NCBI RefSeq assembly: GCF_019599505.1
Contig: NZ_RKLT01000035.1
Location: 1-29,652 of the forward strand
Direction of reading: 5' to 3'
Length of the DNA stretch: 29,652 nt
From: Haloarcula nitratireducens
Lineage (GTDB): Archaea; Halobacteriota; Halobacteria; Halobacteriales; Haloarculaceae
Shown here one piece after another: positions 8,120 to 16,703 of the stretch. The notes under the pieces are model-generated. The model did not search any database. It saw only the letters and a program-made list of their open reading frames with translations, and was not told where the DNA came from. Every line of letters starts with the position of its first letter. The first letter of the stretch is position 1. A program made the translations under genes and the position numbers.

Positions 8120-8341
8120 TGTGTCAGCCCACCTTCCTGTGCTGATTGACGGTACGAAGAGGGCCCGTGACATCCGTGCGACCGCCGAGACAGTCGAGCA
8201 GCTAAATGCTAGGGCGAGATAGCCGACGAGCAACACATCTGGGCCGGGTTCGACGAGCTTCGCGAGAGCAATGCCGGCGAAACAAACTTTCGCGACAATG
8301 CTGGTTACGATTGCGAGGACGGTAGGTTGGTCGGTGTTCAT
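8072..8341 (-). CDS. Small membrane protein with a repeat-derived tail
   Basis: Of 89 residues, about 6-27 (TVLAIVTSIVAKVCFAGIAL) and 34-55 (DVLLVGYLALAFSCSTVSAV) are two transmembrane segments. The rest is a hydrophilic tail. The last part, ending in NKPASFVRALVS, is encoded by the terminal stem of the repeat at 7992-8119, so the original C-terminus was probably replaced when that element arrived. The function is unknown. Confidence 0.5.
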   Translation of the reverse strand: MNTDQPTVLAIVTSIVAKVCFAGIALAKLVEPGPDVLLVGYLALAFSCSTVSAVARMSRALFVPSISTGRWADTRLTNKPASFVRALVS

Positions 8342-8571
8342 CGTGCCTCCGCGGGTTCGTTAATGGGTGCTTGCGGCGGTGTGGGCGGCGTGTCAATCGT
8401 GCTGTGTATAGCTGTGTCTCCTCGTGGTACTGATCCCCACACTGACAAGCACACAGACGATCGCTGCGGAGGGCCGTGTATCCGTCGGCGGTCGGGACAT
8501 CTCGGTGGCCGAAGAGTGCGTTCTACTCACCGTTGCTAAAGACCACAGTCTATCCTTTTGTACCCAGTGCT

Positions 8572-9096
8572 GTGTCTGAAGAGAGTCCACAAGAGTTGGT
8601 TGAGAGTGCGTCCGACCACATACAGACAAGTAACGAACATGAGCAACGAGCAGGCGAGCTCGCTGCAAAAGCAGAAGAACAGCTGCAAGAGCACGTAGCG
8701 CAGCAGCTTCCCGACAGCTATGTCGTCGATGTTGAAGCCGTCTATGACGGCCCAGGGAGCGGCTTCGTTGTTCGTGTCTACGACGAGCAGGTAACGAACG
8801 CGGTCGAATCCATTGCTAGTGCGGAACTCGAGGTTGATTTCAGACGGTCACAGGAAGTCGTGATTGGAAATGAACTCCCCACAGCAGCGAACACACAGCG
8901 AGATCGAATCCAGGACATTCGTGGGATAATCGAAGATTTGGAAGAGCAATTCGACGACGGCGCACCGATTGCTGAGGTTGTCAAACGGGCACACCTGGTT
9001 GGCATTGGCCAGGACAAGGCTGAACACGAGATCGAGACGCTGAAGCAGCAGGGTGAGGTCTACGAGCCCCGTACCGATCACCTCCGCACGACCTGA
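8572..9096 (+). CDS. Stand-alone protein with MCM-like C-terminal winged helix
   Basis: The 174 residues start at GTG 8572 (VSEESPQELV); the AT-rich ctatcctttt at 8549-8560 fits a leaderless start. Residues about 1-45 are an alpha-helical, Glu/Gln-rich region (EHEQRAGELAAKAEEQLQEH), probably coiled coil. About 48-98 is an alpha/beta region (YVVDVEAVYDGPGSGFVVRV). The last 65 residues, from RDRIQDIRGIIEDLEEQFDD through APIAEVVKRAHLVG to GEVYEPRTDHLRTT, closely resemble the C-terminal winged helix of haloarchaeal MCM helicases. No AAA+ core is present. It may bind DNA or touch the replication machinery, but its role is not known. Confidence 0.7.
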   Translation: MSEESPQELVESASDHIQTSNEHEQRAGELAAKAEEQLQEHVAQQLPDSYVVDVEAVYDGPGSGFVVRVYDEQVTNAVESIASAELEVDFRRSQEVVIGNELPTAANTQRDRIQDIRGIIEDLEEQFDDGAPIAEVVKRAHLVGIGQDKAEHEIETLKQQGEVYEPRTDHLRTT

Positions 9097-10164
9097 ATTG
9101 TGCTGCTATCGTCGTCAGTAACGTGGCTCACGGACAAGCAAGTGAAGAGTTAGTACGATGGGTCGGTCAAGCTGGTGGAGTGAACTTTATCTCGCCAGAT
9201 TGTCAATTTTGGTGCATCTTCAGTTTTAGGTGTATTATGGCGGGCGATAGACAGCAGAGCGACTCTAACAGATCTACGGAGTACCTCTCCCAATTCTAGA
9301 AGGCGGGCTCTATAGTCTCGGCGTCGTCTCCACGAGGGTCCGTCTGAAACAGCCTGAAGTCGTGGAGGTATCTTGATGAGTACCAAGCTTCAACCGAGAA
9401 TCCATTTGTAACCTTTTAATTCTAGATATCAATTAGCAGATCTGTTGAGGTTCAAATACTACTATAGTATAATATTCTGTCTCCAAAAGTGCCATATATA
9501 GCTGCAAGTTCGATACTCAGATGTCTGATTCGCTATTTCTATTATTATTTCTAGAGCGGTCGTTGAAGCGCATAATCCTGCGGCGTTCGCCGTTACGGAC
9601 TACTGACTGGTAATTTTCGTTAAAAGGAAAATAGGAGTGAATAGGTACGTGACTCGGAATAGTGTGGGTACTCTCATTATTGAACAGGATTGCCTATCTG
9701 TTCAATGCACATATAGAGGATATCTATAGGAATGAGTGAGCTGGGAATAGCTACTGACGGAGTGCAACCTTCGAGTGAGTAAAGATTGTGTCGGTCTTAT
9801 CGTTGAACGCCCGGTCAAAATTTCACAGAGATATCTATATGAATTTCCCGTAACTGTTGTTTCTACTCCGACGGTCAGAACGACTGCGAGGACCGGTTAT
9901 ACCGCCCCGGCACCGAACCTGTATCAACAGGTCTGCTGCGACTGATTGCGATCTAAATACATCTAGCGGAACTACTCGTATCGAGTACCGCTGACGCGGT
10001 ACCCTTGCCCTCTTGATTTTACAGCTCTCGCTCGATAGTATTGGTAATTTCCCACAGAAGAGAGATGTAAGTATCTCGTCTCTGTTCCACTATCTGTTTT
10101 TGCGCCACTCTCGAGGTAACGGAAGTACATGTGTTATAGATGCGCGAGAATGATGGCGTAGTGG
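9097..10164. other. About 1 kb without a convincing gene
   Basis: The region is AT-richer than its surroundings, with stop codons in all frames and only short, low-quality frames. Visible structures are the inverted repeat TTGAACAG / CTGTTCAA (9680-9687 and 9698-9705), directly followed by TATAGA / TCTATA (9712-9717 and 9723-9728). No haloarchaeal origin-recognition box, tRNA or transposase could be recognised. It may be decayed mobile DNA or contain unseen RNA genes. Confidence 0.5.
9680..9728. promoter_or_regulatory. Two adjacent short inverted repeats
   Basis: TTGAACAG-(10 nt)-CTGTTCAA is followed after six bases by TATAGA-(5 nt)-TCTATA. Both are perfect and look like operator half-sites or small stem-loops, but no nearby start codon is served by them. 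The function is a guess. Confidence 0.25.
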
Positions 10165-10920
10165 TTATGTGTGGCTGATGTTCAATTCGAGTTCGTTCGC
10201 CACTCCAGCGAGAAGTTCGGGTAGTTCCTCGGTAAACCAGGGTCCCTCCATCTTCTTTTTCGCCCCAGAGACGCTCAGAGACCCGACGACGCGGTTGTCT
10301 ATGCCTTTCACAGGAACGCCGGCGGCGTATAGTCCCTCGATCGTTTCGCCTTTGTTGAAACTCACGCCCTGCTCTCGGATTCGTTCGAATTCGCTCTCTA
10401 ATTCTTCTCTGTCTGTTATCGTCTTTGCCGTCATAGCAGGGAGCCCTTTTTCATCAATAATCTCTTCGACGCGCTCATCAGGCATATGTGCGAGAATCGC
10501 CTTCCCCGCAGCACTGGCATGGAGGTGGTCGATACGACCGCTTACCTTTACAGAAGGGTTGCCTGTCGCCGTATGAACGTACTTCGCCCATCCATGTTCT
10601 TCGACCACAAAGTAGGCTCGGTGGCCCGTTTCGTCAGCTAGTTTTGTGACGGTCTCTTCGGCCAGTTGAAATACCTTTTTCCGCGTCTTCGCGTACTCTG
10701 CCTTTTCCGAGAAGGTCAGACTGATATCGTATTCGTCGCCTTCTTTGATTAGATACTCGTTTTGTACGAGTGTATTTAGATGCCCATGAACTGTACTCAG
10801 CGCGAGGTCCAGTTCATCGGCGACTTCAGATATTCGCGCCCCATCTCGCTTCTGAATTACATCGATAACTGCTAATGAGGTTTCGACGGTTTGGAGTGTT
10901 CGACCTGACGTGCCATCCAT
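10165..10920 (-). CDS. IclR-family transcriptional regulator
   Basis: This is a 251-residue repressor/activator. An N-terminal winged helix lies at about 8-65 (TSLAVIDVIQKRDGARISEV and then LALSTVHGHLNTLVQNEYL). An IclR effector domain spans about 80-245, with HLHASAAGKAILAHMP, GLYAAGVPVKG and VVGSLSVSGAKKKM typical of the family. IclR proteins usually sense a sugar acid or aromatic acid. It is divergent from the sugar-acid kinase gene and is the best candidate for control of that cluster. Start 10920 is chosen because TTTTAAGT (10944-10951, minus strand) is centred 28 bases upstream. Confidence 0.9.
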   Translation of the reverse strand: MDGTSGRTLQTVETSLAVIDVIQKRDGARISEVADELDLALSTVHGHLNTLVQNEYLIKEGDEYDISLTFSEKAEYAKTRKKVFQLAEETVTKLADETGHRAYFVVEEHGWAKYVHTATGNPSVKVSGRIDHLHASAAGKAILAHMPDERVEEIIDEKGLPAMTAKTITDREELESEFERIREQGVSFNKGETIEGLYAAGVPVKGIDNRVVGSLSVSGAKKKMEGPWFTEELPELLAGVANELELNISHT

Positions 10921-11514
10921 ATCTCTGCCCAAGAGGAGCATCCACTTAAAATTCGCTATCAACGAATATCGAGCATAGATATTTCATACGGTATTTCGGA
11001 TTTTTCTCGTGCTATAGGCGTGCAGGGCACCTTATTGGGGTTTGTGTCTCGTGAATTCCTCTTCGAGCAATAACAACCCGAGATCGAAAGATTTCACGGG
11101 TCTCATTCGAGGAGGGCAGCCCTATCTCGTGACTGTGTCTATTATCCACTAATAACCCCATCAGAATGGCACTGGAGTTATCGAAAAAGAGATAGAACCT
11201 GGTCATTCTTTCATGTATTTCGAACCGCTTCGAACCAGATATGTTATTTCACTATCTACGATATACTCGGTACAAAGAACGCTCACGCCGTGTTGCGGCA
11301 ACAAGAAATTCGAGAATATTGAGATGATATCTGTAACAGAGAACGAAACCGCTTGTGAGTGGCTGCTGGGCTAAGTTTCTATTTTCACATTTCGTGTAAT
11401 CAGCTAGTGTGCATGTCAGTGCTGTGTGAAAGGCTGCAGAGCCAGTACCCTACCGTCGGTCAGTACGATGGCAATTACCGCATATTTTATCACCTTGAAA
11501 ATAAATGTGGGACC
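10921..11514. promoter_or_regulatory. Divergent control region between iclR and the kinase gene
   Basis: About 590 bases separate the two divergent genes, which is long for this genome type. It contains the TATA-like boxes at 10944-10951 (minus) and 11483-11490 (plus, TATTTTAT, 28 bases before ATG 11515). Short frames inside lack coding character. A binding site for the IclR regulator is expected here, but I could not define a palindrome with confidence. Confidence 0.5.
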
Positions 11515-12789
11515 ATGTACGAAGTCGAGGTGGTCGCTGACGACCTCACTGGAGCGATGGATACGTCACAGGGGTTCGCTGCCCGCGGCTACGCGACGAC
11601 CGTCATCGCTGACCCTGATGCGGACATGAGTTCGATCCCGACAGACGAGGACACCGCAGTCCTGGGCATCAATACCGACACTCGGTACGACGAGGAGGAG
11701 GAGGCGATCGAAAGCGTCTACGAAGCGACCGAGAGGTCTCGAGCGCGAATGGTTTACAAGAAGGTCGACTCGACGTTGCGAGGTAACTTTGCCGCCGAGA
11801 TCGACGCGGCGCTTACCGCGTCGGAAGCGGCGTTAGCTCTGGTCGCGCCTGCCTTCCCCTCGGCTGGGCGGAAAACTGAGGGTGGCGTCCACTACGTTAA
11901 GGGGAAACCGGTCGCAGAGACGGAGTACGGCGAGGACGGGAAAGGTCCCTCTTCTTCGTCTATCGCCAATCTGTTCGGGACGATCGGGCGACCGGTCGAA
12001 AACATCTCTCTCTCGACCGTCGACAGGGGGAGTGACGAAGTCGCGGCCGCAATTACGGACGCTGTCGAGAGAGCCAATCGACCGCCGATTCTTGTCTGTG
12101 ACGCGCAAGAAGAAAGCCACTTGGAGGTCATTGCCGAAGCGGCGGCCGACTTCGACACGCTATTTGTCGGGAGCGGTGGACTCGCGGAATGTATCACGGT
12201 TCCCGAAACGAGCGACGACACATGTTCCTCACTTCGTTCCTCGAGTGGCGCAGCTCTGGGAGTCGCCGGCAGTGTCAGCACGACGACGCTCACGCAACTG
12301 GCCAGCTTACCAGACGACGTTGTCGTGTCTCTCGACGGAGCCGCATTGGTCGCGGGCGACGAACCGACCGCTGAAATAGAGCAAGCCGTTCGGCGCCTGC
12401 AGGCGGACCGACCGGTAGTTCTCACTGCTGCGACTGACGAATCAGCTGTCGAGCGCACTCTTGCCGCCGGGCAGGAACAGAACCTCACGTCTACGGAAAT
12501 TCGCAATCTGGTGGCCGAGCAGCTCGCGGGAGCTACAACGGAGATTCTCCAAGAGGCAACCCCGTCTGGAATGTTGTTGACAGGGGGTGATATTGCTGTC
12601 GCGGTCATCCGGTCGCTCAACGCCACGGCTATCACGCTAACCGGTGAGGAGGTCGAGGCAGGCATCCCCATCGGTAAATTCGCAGACGGTACTATGGCCG
12701 GAAAAGCGCTAATCACGAAAGCCGGCGGATTCGGATCCGAAGAGACAATCGTTAATTGTCTGGATGCGCTGAACCAAACTGATGCGTGA
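11515..12789 (+). CDS. Four-carbon acid sugar kinase family protein (DUF1537/OtnK-DtnK)
   Basis: The 424-residue kinase starts with the hallmark VADDLTGAMDTSQGFA (residues 7-22), then KKVDSTLRGNFAAEIDA (substrate-binding domain), VAPAFPSAGR and GVHYVKGKP. The C-terminal nucleotide-binding domain has LLTGGDIAVAVIRSL and EAGIPIGKF. In bacteria these enzymes phosphorylate D-threonate, D-erythronate or 3-oxo-tetronate on O4, or related sugar acids. Pairing with a PdxA-type dehydrogenase suggests threonate or erythronate kinase activity. ATG 11515 is chosen over longer frames because of the upstream TATTTTAT and because the family similarity begins there. It overlaps the next gene by 8 bases. Confidence 0.9.
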   Translation: MYEVEVVADDLTGAMDTSQGFAARGYATTVIADPDADMSSIPTDEDTAVLGINTDTRYDEEEEAIESVYEATERSRARMVYKKVDSTLRGNFAAEIDAALTASEAALALVAPAFPSAGRKTEGGVHYVKGKPVAETEYGEDGKGPSSSSIANLFGTIGRPVENISLSTVDRGSDEVAAAITDAVERANRPPILVCDAQEESHLEVIAEAAADFDTLFVGSGGLAECITVPETSDDTCSSLRSSSGAALGVAGSVSTTTLTQLASLPDDVVVSLDGAALVAGDEPTAEIEQAVRRLQADRPVVLTAATDESAVERTLAAGQEQNLTSTEIRNLVAEQLAGATTEILQEATPSGMLLTGGDIAVAVIRSLNATAITLTGEEVEAGIPIGKFADGTMAGKALITKAGGFGSEETIVNCLDALNQTDA

Positions 12790-13783
12790 AACCAAGCCAA
12801 TTGTAGGTATAACGATGGGCGACCCTGGAGGGGTCGGGGCCGAGGTGATCGTGAAAGCGTACGAGCGACTTCGTGGAAACAGTCGACCTATCGTCATCGG
12901 CGACGCGAGCGTGATAACCGACGCAATCGAGGTCTGTGATGTGTCGCTATCTGTCGAGGCTGTCGATTCGGTTGCGGACGCAACGTTCGAGCAGGAACGC
13001 GTCCCCGTATTAGACTTAGATGCGATCGATGAGCTCGTGTACGGCGAGGTCCGGGAAGGGTATGGGTCTGCGAGCCTCATGTACATTGAGCGCGCGATTG
13101 AACTCGCTACGGATGGAGATATCGATGCGATCACGACCGCGCCGATCAACAAGCAGGCGACGAAGCTCGCGGGCAGTGAATACGCCGGCCACACCGGGAT
13201 GCTTGCCGACTACACCGATACGAAAAACTACTCGATGATGCTCGTCGAGGACGAACTCCGCGTAACACACGTGAGTACCCACGTTTCACTGCGTAAAGCG
13301 TGCGACTTGGTGACGACAGAGAACGTGCTCGAGACGATTCGCTTGACGAATACCGCGTTGCGCGATCTCGGTGTCGAATCGCCTTCCGTTGGCGTCGCGG
13401 GTTTGAATCCACACGCCAGTGACGGGGGATTGTTGGGCGATGACGACGACGCCGAAATCAAACCCGCAGTTGAGCAAGCCCGTGAAGAAGGCATCGACGC
13501 GACGGGACCCGAATCACCTGATACGGTGTATGTCCGAGCAGCGCGCGGAGAGTTCGACTGCGTTGTCTCAATGTACCACGACCAGGGCCATATTCCAATC
13601 AAGATGCTCGGATTCGCTGGCGGTAGCGCGGTTTCCGGCGTGAATGTCACTATCGGACTCCCGATTATCCGGACGAGCGTAGACCACGGGACGGCCTTCG
13701 ACATCGCCGGTCAAGGAGTCGCTTCGGAACAAAGCTTGATTGATGCCGTCAATGTCGCCGCTGACATGGCGAGTCGACATTAG
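12782..13783 (+). CDS. pdxA: PdxA-family dehydrogenase (4-phospho-tetronate type likely)
   Basis: The 333 residues match PdxA: ITMGDPGGVGAEVIVKA at the N-terminus, TAPINKQA (119-126), and metal-binding histidines H167 (STHVSLR), H211 (NPHASDGG) and H266 (YHDQGH), equivalent to the three zinc histidines of E. coli PdxA. PdxA oxidises 4-phosphohydroxythreonine; PdxA2-type relatives oxidise 4-phospho-D-threonate or 4-phospho-D-erythronate, giving DHAP after decarboxylation. The 8-base overlap with the upstream kinase argues for the second, catabolic role rather than vitamin B6 synthesis. Confidence 0.9.
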   Translation: MRETKPIVGITMGDPGGVGAEVIVKAYERLRGNSRPIVIGDASVITDAIEVCDVSLSVEAVDSVADATFEQERVPVLDLDAIDELVYGEVREGYGSASLMYIERAIELATDGDIDAITTAPINKQATKLAGSEYAGHTGMLADYTDTKNYSMMLVEDELRVTHVSTHVSLRKACDLVTTENVLETIRLTNTALRDLGVESPSVGVAGLNPHASDGGLLGDDDDAEIKPAVEQAREEGIDATGPESPDTVYVRAARGEFDCVVSMYHDQGHIPIKMLGFAGGSAVSGVNVTIGLPIIRTSVDHGTAFDIAGQGVASEQSLIDAVNVAADMASRH

Positions 13784-14007
13784 AACAATCGACGGGTTCG
13801 ATCACCTAGCTTATCGACCACGCTGGCTTCGTGTCATTGTGGCCTGCCGGTACAAGCGAACGATGTTGTCCGCCGGCGGGTGCCGTGTTTCTGTTAAAGA
13901 TACGGATGGCTGACCAATAGATAATTCTATATTATCACCTATTCTGTCATATAATGCAATGACTCACCGTAACGTTTTTTAATCGATATTCTGTACTGCC
14001 GGGTGGA
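13784..14007. promoter_or_regulatory. Promoter region of the permease unit
   Basis: The 3' part holds TTTTTTAATC at 13975-13984, centred 28 bases before ATG 14008. Another AT-rich box, TATATTATC, lies at 13928-13936. This suggests the permease unit has its own promoter rather than reading through from the pdxA-type gene. Confidence 0.5.
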
Positions 14008-14115
14008 ATGATTGCCAAAGTAGTCCGTAGCGAGAGTAGGCATACTATCTCGATCGCGAAAACGGAGCAGTCAGCAGCCAGGGCTGCTAGTAGTGCCTTT
14101 GGTGTTCAACGATGA
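14008..14115 (+). CDS. Possible leaderless 35-residue upstream ORF
   Basis: ATG 14008 sits where a transcript from the TATA-like box 13975-13984 would begin. The frame reads [20 protein letters not shown] and on to FGVQR, ending with a TGA that overlaps the permease start as ATGA (ATG 14112, TGA 14113-14115). The peptide is basic, unlike most proteins here, so its product may be unimportant. The arrangement suggests a leader ORF that delivers ribosomes to the permease start. It could also be chance in a 5' leader. Confidence 0.4.
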   Translation: MIAKVVRSESRHTISIAKTEQSAARAASSAFGVQR

Positions 14116-15107
14116 AAATTAAACAGACGATCGAGCGAGTTCCGGGCGGGATGATGGTGGTGCCACTAATCCTCGGAGCACTCACGAATACGTTCTTCCC
14201 ACAGGCTCTCGAGATCGGCGGGTTTACGACCGCACTCGCGAAGGATGGCGCACTGCCATTGATTTCGGCGTTCCTCGTTTGTATGGGCGCAGGAATCCGA
14301 TTCGACGAGGCTCCGCAGTCACTCAAACAGGGAACGGCTATCACGGCAACAAAGTTCTTCGTCGGGATGGGCGTCGGGCTTATCGTCGCTAATTTCTTGG
14401 GGAACAGTCTCTTCGGACTCTCGTCGCTGGCGATTATCGCGGCGATGACCAATACGAACGGCGGTCTATATGCTGCACTCGTCGGCGATATGGGTGACGA
14501 GACTGACGTTGGAGCGATTTCGGTCATCTCCGTTAACGACGGGCCCTTTCTGACGATGGTCGCACTAGGGACGGCCGGAATTGCCTCGATTCCACTCATG
14601 AGTCTGGTCGGAGTCGTCGTGCCGATCATCGTCGGGATGATCCTTGGAAATCTTGACCCGGATATGCGGGATTTCCTGACGGCCGGCGGCCCCCTCCTTA
14701 TCCCCTTCTTTGCGTTCCCACTCGGCGCCGGAATCGATTTCAAAATGCTGATCACCGCTGGTGCGGCGGGGATCGTGCTGGGTCTCATGACAGTGCTGCT
14801 TGGTGGCGTATTCAATATCCTCGCCGACCGCCTCTCAGGCGGGAGCGGCGTTGCCGGCGCGTCCGCATCAAGTACGGCTGGAAACGCGGTCGCCACTCCC
14901 GAAGCTATCGCTGTAGCCGACGCTTCCCTGCGGAACGCAGCAGCTGTCGCGACGCCACAGGTAGCGGCCTCCACGATCGTGTCTGCGCTCTTGGCCCCAG
15001 TACTGGCGAGTTTCGTGTACGAGAGAGTCGATAACGGCGAGGATGGAACAACCGCTGCAGGTGAGCCCGTGGGACCTGAGCCGAGCGAAGCTTCCAGCAA
15101 CGACTAA
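14112..15107 (+). CDS. kdgT: 2-keto-3-deoxygluconate permease family transporter
   Basis: The 331-residue, strongly hydrophobic protein has about ten membrane segments. Family features are [18 protein letters not shown] at the N-terminus, [50 protein letters not shown] and [15 protein letters not shown]. Members import 2-keto-3-deoxygluconate or related sugar acids with protons or cations. The last 30 residues are a hydrophilic acidic tail. Given the neighbours, the real substrate may be a tetronate or other aldonate rather than KDG. Confidence 0.9.
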   Translation: MKIKQTIERVPGGMMVVPLILGALTNTFFPQALEIGGFTTALAKDGALPLISAFLVCMGAGIRFDEAPQSLKQGTAITATKFFVGMGVGLIVANFLGNSLFGLSSLAIIAAMTNTNGGLYAALVGDMGDETDVGAISVISVNDGPFLTMVALGTAGIASIPLMSLVGVVVPIIVGMILGNLDPDMRDFLTAGGPLLIPFFAFPLGAGIDFKMLITAGAAGIVLGLMTVLLGGVFNILADRLSGGSGVAGASASSTAGNAVATPEAIAVADASLRNAAAVATPQVAASTIVSALLAPVLASFVYERVDNGEDGTTAAGEPVGPEPSEASSND

Positions 15108-15275
15108 AGGACTTCCATCTACGCTTGGACGGTCGTTTTACAGGTTTTAACGGGCTATCCGAAAGCGTGCCCCCAGAGCTGCGAGGTCTCTTCGTCCTGA
15201 AGTAGCACCGCCCACCCTGCTAGGTGAGAGACAAACTTTTGTGAGGTGGGTTAGTGCCAGCACCTCGATGCGACG
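15108..15275. terminator. Convergent spacer with T-rich stretches
   Basis: The permease and glycerate kinase genes converge here. The T-rich runs cgttttac and ggttttaacg at 15130-15152 resemble archaeal T-tract termination signals for the plus-strand transcript. No strong hairpin is required or seen. Confidence 0.35.
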
Positions 15276-16604
15276 TTACTCGTCTTCAACGATCAGCACC
15301 CGCAGGTCATTGACGTTTGTATTCGTCGGTCCTGTCGTAATCACGCCATCCCAGTCTTCGAGGAATCCACCTGCATCGTTGTTATCAAGTGCGTCGTTCG
15401 CTGCTGTCGTGGGGAGTAAGCTATTGGACTCGGCGATGCCGCCCGCGGCATTCGAACCACCATCAATACCGTCGGTATCCACACTCAGGACCGTCACGCC
15501 TGGCACCTGCAACTCGAGAGCGGCGCTCAGCACGAATTCTTGGTTCGGACCGCCTGTCCCGTCTCCGTTAATCGTCACCGTTGTCTCTCCGCCAGATAAG
15601 AGCACGGCTGGCGGTTCGACCGGGGAGCCGGTAGCTATACACTCTTCGGCGATAGCTGCCATCGTTTTAGCGGCCTCGCTGGCCTCGCCACGAATGCGGG
15701 AGCTCAGAACGAGCGGGTCGTAACCGTGTTCTCGAGCAACGGCGGCTGCGCTATTCAATGCCGTGTTTCCGTCGGCGACGACGTAGGAATGGACTCGCCT
15801 GAACGCACTATCGCCTTCGCTCGGTGTCTCCGCTATCTCTCCCGATATGCCGCTCTGAAGCCGTTCACGGACAGTCTCAGGGAGGGAGATATCGTATCGA
15901 TTCGCGACGGCAAGGGCATCTTCGAACGTCGAACTATCTGGCGTAATCGGGCCGCTTGCTATCACGTCAAGATCGTTCCCGACTACGTCACTGAGCACGA
16001 CCCCGACGACTTCGGCCGGTTCCAGCGTTGCCGCGAGCTGTCCACCCTTGATATCCGAGAGATGCTTCCGCAGCGCGTTGATCTCGTGGATGGTGGCACC
16101 AGACGCCAATAGCGACTCCGTGGTCTGTTGGAGATCCTCAAGAGAGATTCCCGCCGCGGGAGCGGGCATGAGCGCGCTCCCGCCGCCGGTAATGACGACG
16201 ACTACGAGGTCGTCTGCAGTCGCCTCGTTAGCTGTCGCCAATAGTTCACGGGTGCTCTGTACACCTCGCTGAGTCGGAACTGGGTGATCGCCCGGGAGTA
16301 CCGAGACCCGCTCAGTGGCAGTCGAATTGTCCGTGACAACAACACCATCCGCGATTCGGTCACCAAGGACGCCTTCGAGTGCGTCCGCGACCGTAGCGGC
16401 CGCATTCCCGCCGCCCACGACGAGGACGCGTTCGTAGTCACTGAGGTCGTACCGTTCGCCCGCTACCGCCAGTTCATCTCCCTTGACCGATATCCGTTCG
16501 GGAATGACGGTTCTGGGATCTGCCGCTTTGATGCCGGCGACGGCGCAGTTCAGAGCCAGCTCGCGTACCTCGCTAGTGCTGATCTGCTGTCGATTCGCTA
16601 TCAT
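15276..16604 (-). CDS. Glycerate 2-kinase, MOFRL family
   Basis: The 442 residues match the type-II (MOFRL) glycerate kinases that give 2-phosphoglycerate. Motifs are VLVVGGGNAAATVADALEG (about 60-78), LPGDHPVPTQRG, VVVITGGGSALMPAP, LRKHLSDIKGGQL, VLSDVVGNDLDVIASGP, then the MOFRL domain with LLSGGETTVTI, GTGGPNQEFVLSAALEL and VDTDGIDGGSNAAGG. The start at 16604 begins just before the family similarity; ATGs at 16631 and 16637 are in frame alternatives. It diverges from the LarA-family gene, with about 100 bases between starts, so shared control is likely. Relatives accept D-glycerate, and the haloarchaeal sugar degradation routes yield glycerate. Confidence 0.9.
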   Translation of the reverse strand: MIANRQQISTSEVRELALNCAVAGIKAADPRTVIPERISVKGDELAVAGERYDLSDYERVLVVGGGNAAATVADALEGVLGDRIADGVVVTDNSTATERVSVLPGDHPVPTQRGVQSTRELLATANEATADDLVVVVITGGGSALMPAPAAGISLEDLQQTTESLLASGATIHEINALRKHLSDIKGGQLAATLEPAEVVGVVLSDVVGNDLDVIASGPITPDSSTFEDALAVANRYDISLPETVRERLQSGISGEIAETPSEGDSAFRRVHSYVVADGNTALNSAAAVAREHGYDPLVLSSRIRGEASEAAKTMAAIAEECIATGSPVEPPAVLLSGGETTVTINGDGTGGPNQEFVLSAALELQVPGVTVLSVDTDGIDGGSNAAGGIAESNSLLPTTAANDALDNNDAGGFLEDWDGVITTGPTNTNVNDLRVLIVEDE

Positions 16605-16673
16605 AGTTTGAGAGCAACTTCGCTTGTCCATATTCAAGGGCCGATAGTAACAATTACGGCTGCCAACCGTGTC

Positions 16674-16685
16674 TTTTTAATATTA
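16674..16685 (+). promoter_or_regulatory. TATA-like box of the larA-larB unit
   Basis: TTTTTAATATTA is centred about 26 bases upstream of ATG 16704. It decides that start over the much longer open frame that begins at 16284 inside the glycerate kinase gene, and implies a leaderless mRNA. Confidence 0.6.
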
Positions 16686-16703
16686 TGGATTCTGCCATTC
16701 GGT

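Noticed and set aside
9150..9386. 78-codon minus-strand frame
   Set aside because: Arginine-rich, lacks domain or promoter support, and lies in a low-coding region.
9097..10164. Possible replication origin because of AT-richness, palindromes and the MCM-like winged-helix neighbour
   Set aside because: No orc1/cdc6 gene in the window and no recognisable origin recognition box repeats.
11012..11206. 64-codon minus-strand frame in the iclR-kinase spacer
   Set aside because: Composition unlike haloarchaeal proteins (few acidic residues) and no promoter-like box at a suitable distance.
11892..12800. Long minus-strand frame opposite the sugar-acid kinase gene
   Set aside because: The serine/arginine-rich product is an antisense shadow of the kinase gene, which has clear motifs.
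14087..15100. Long minus-strand frame opposite the permease
   Set aside because: Antisense shadow; the plus strand encodes a recognisable transporter.
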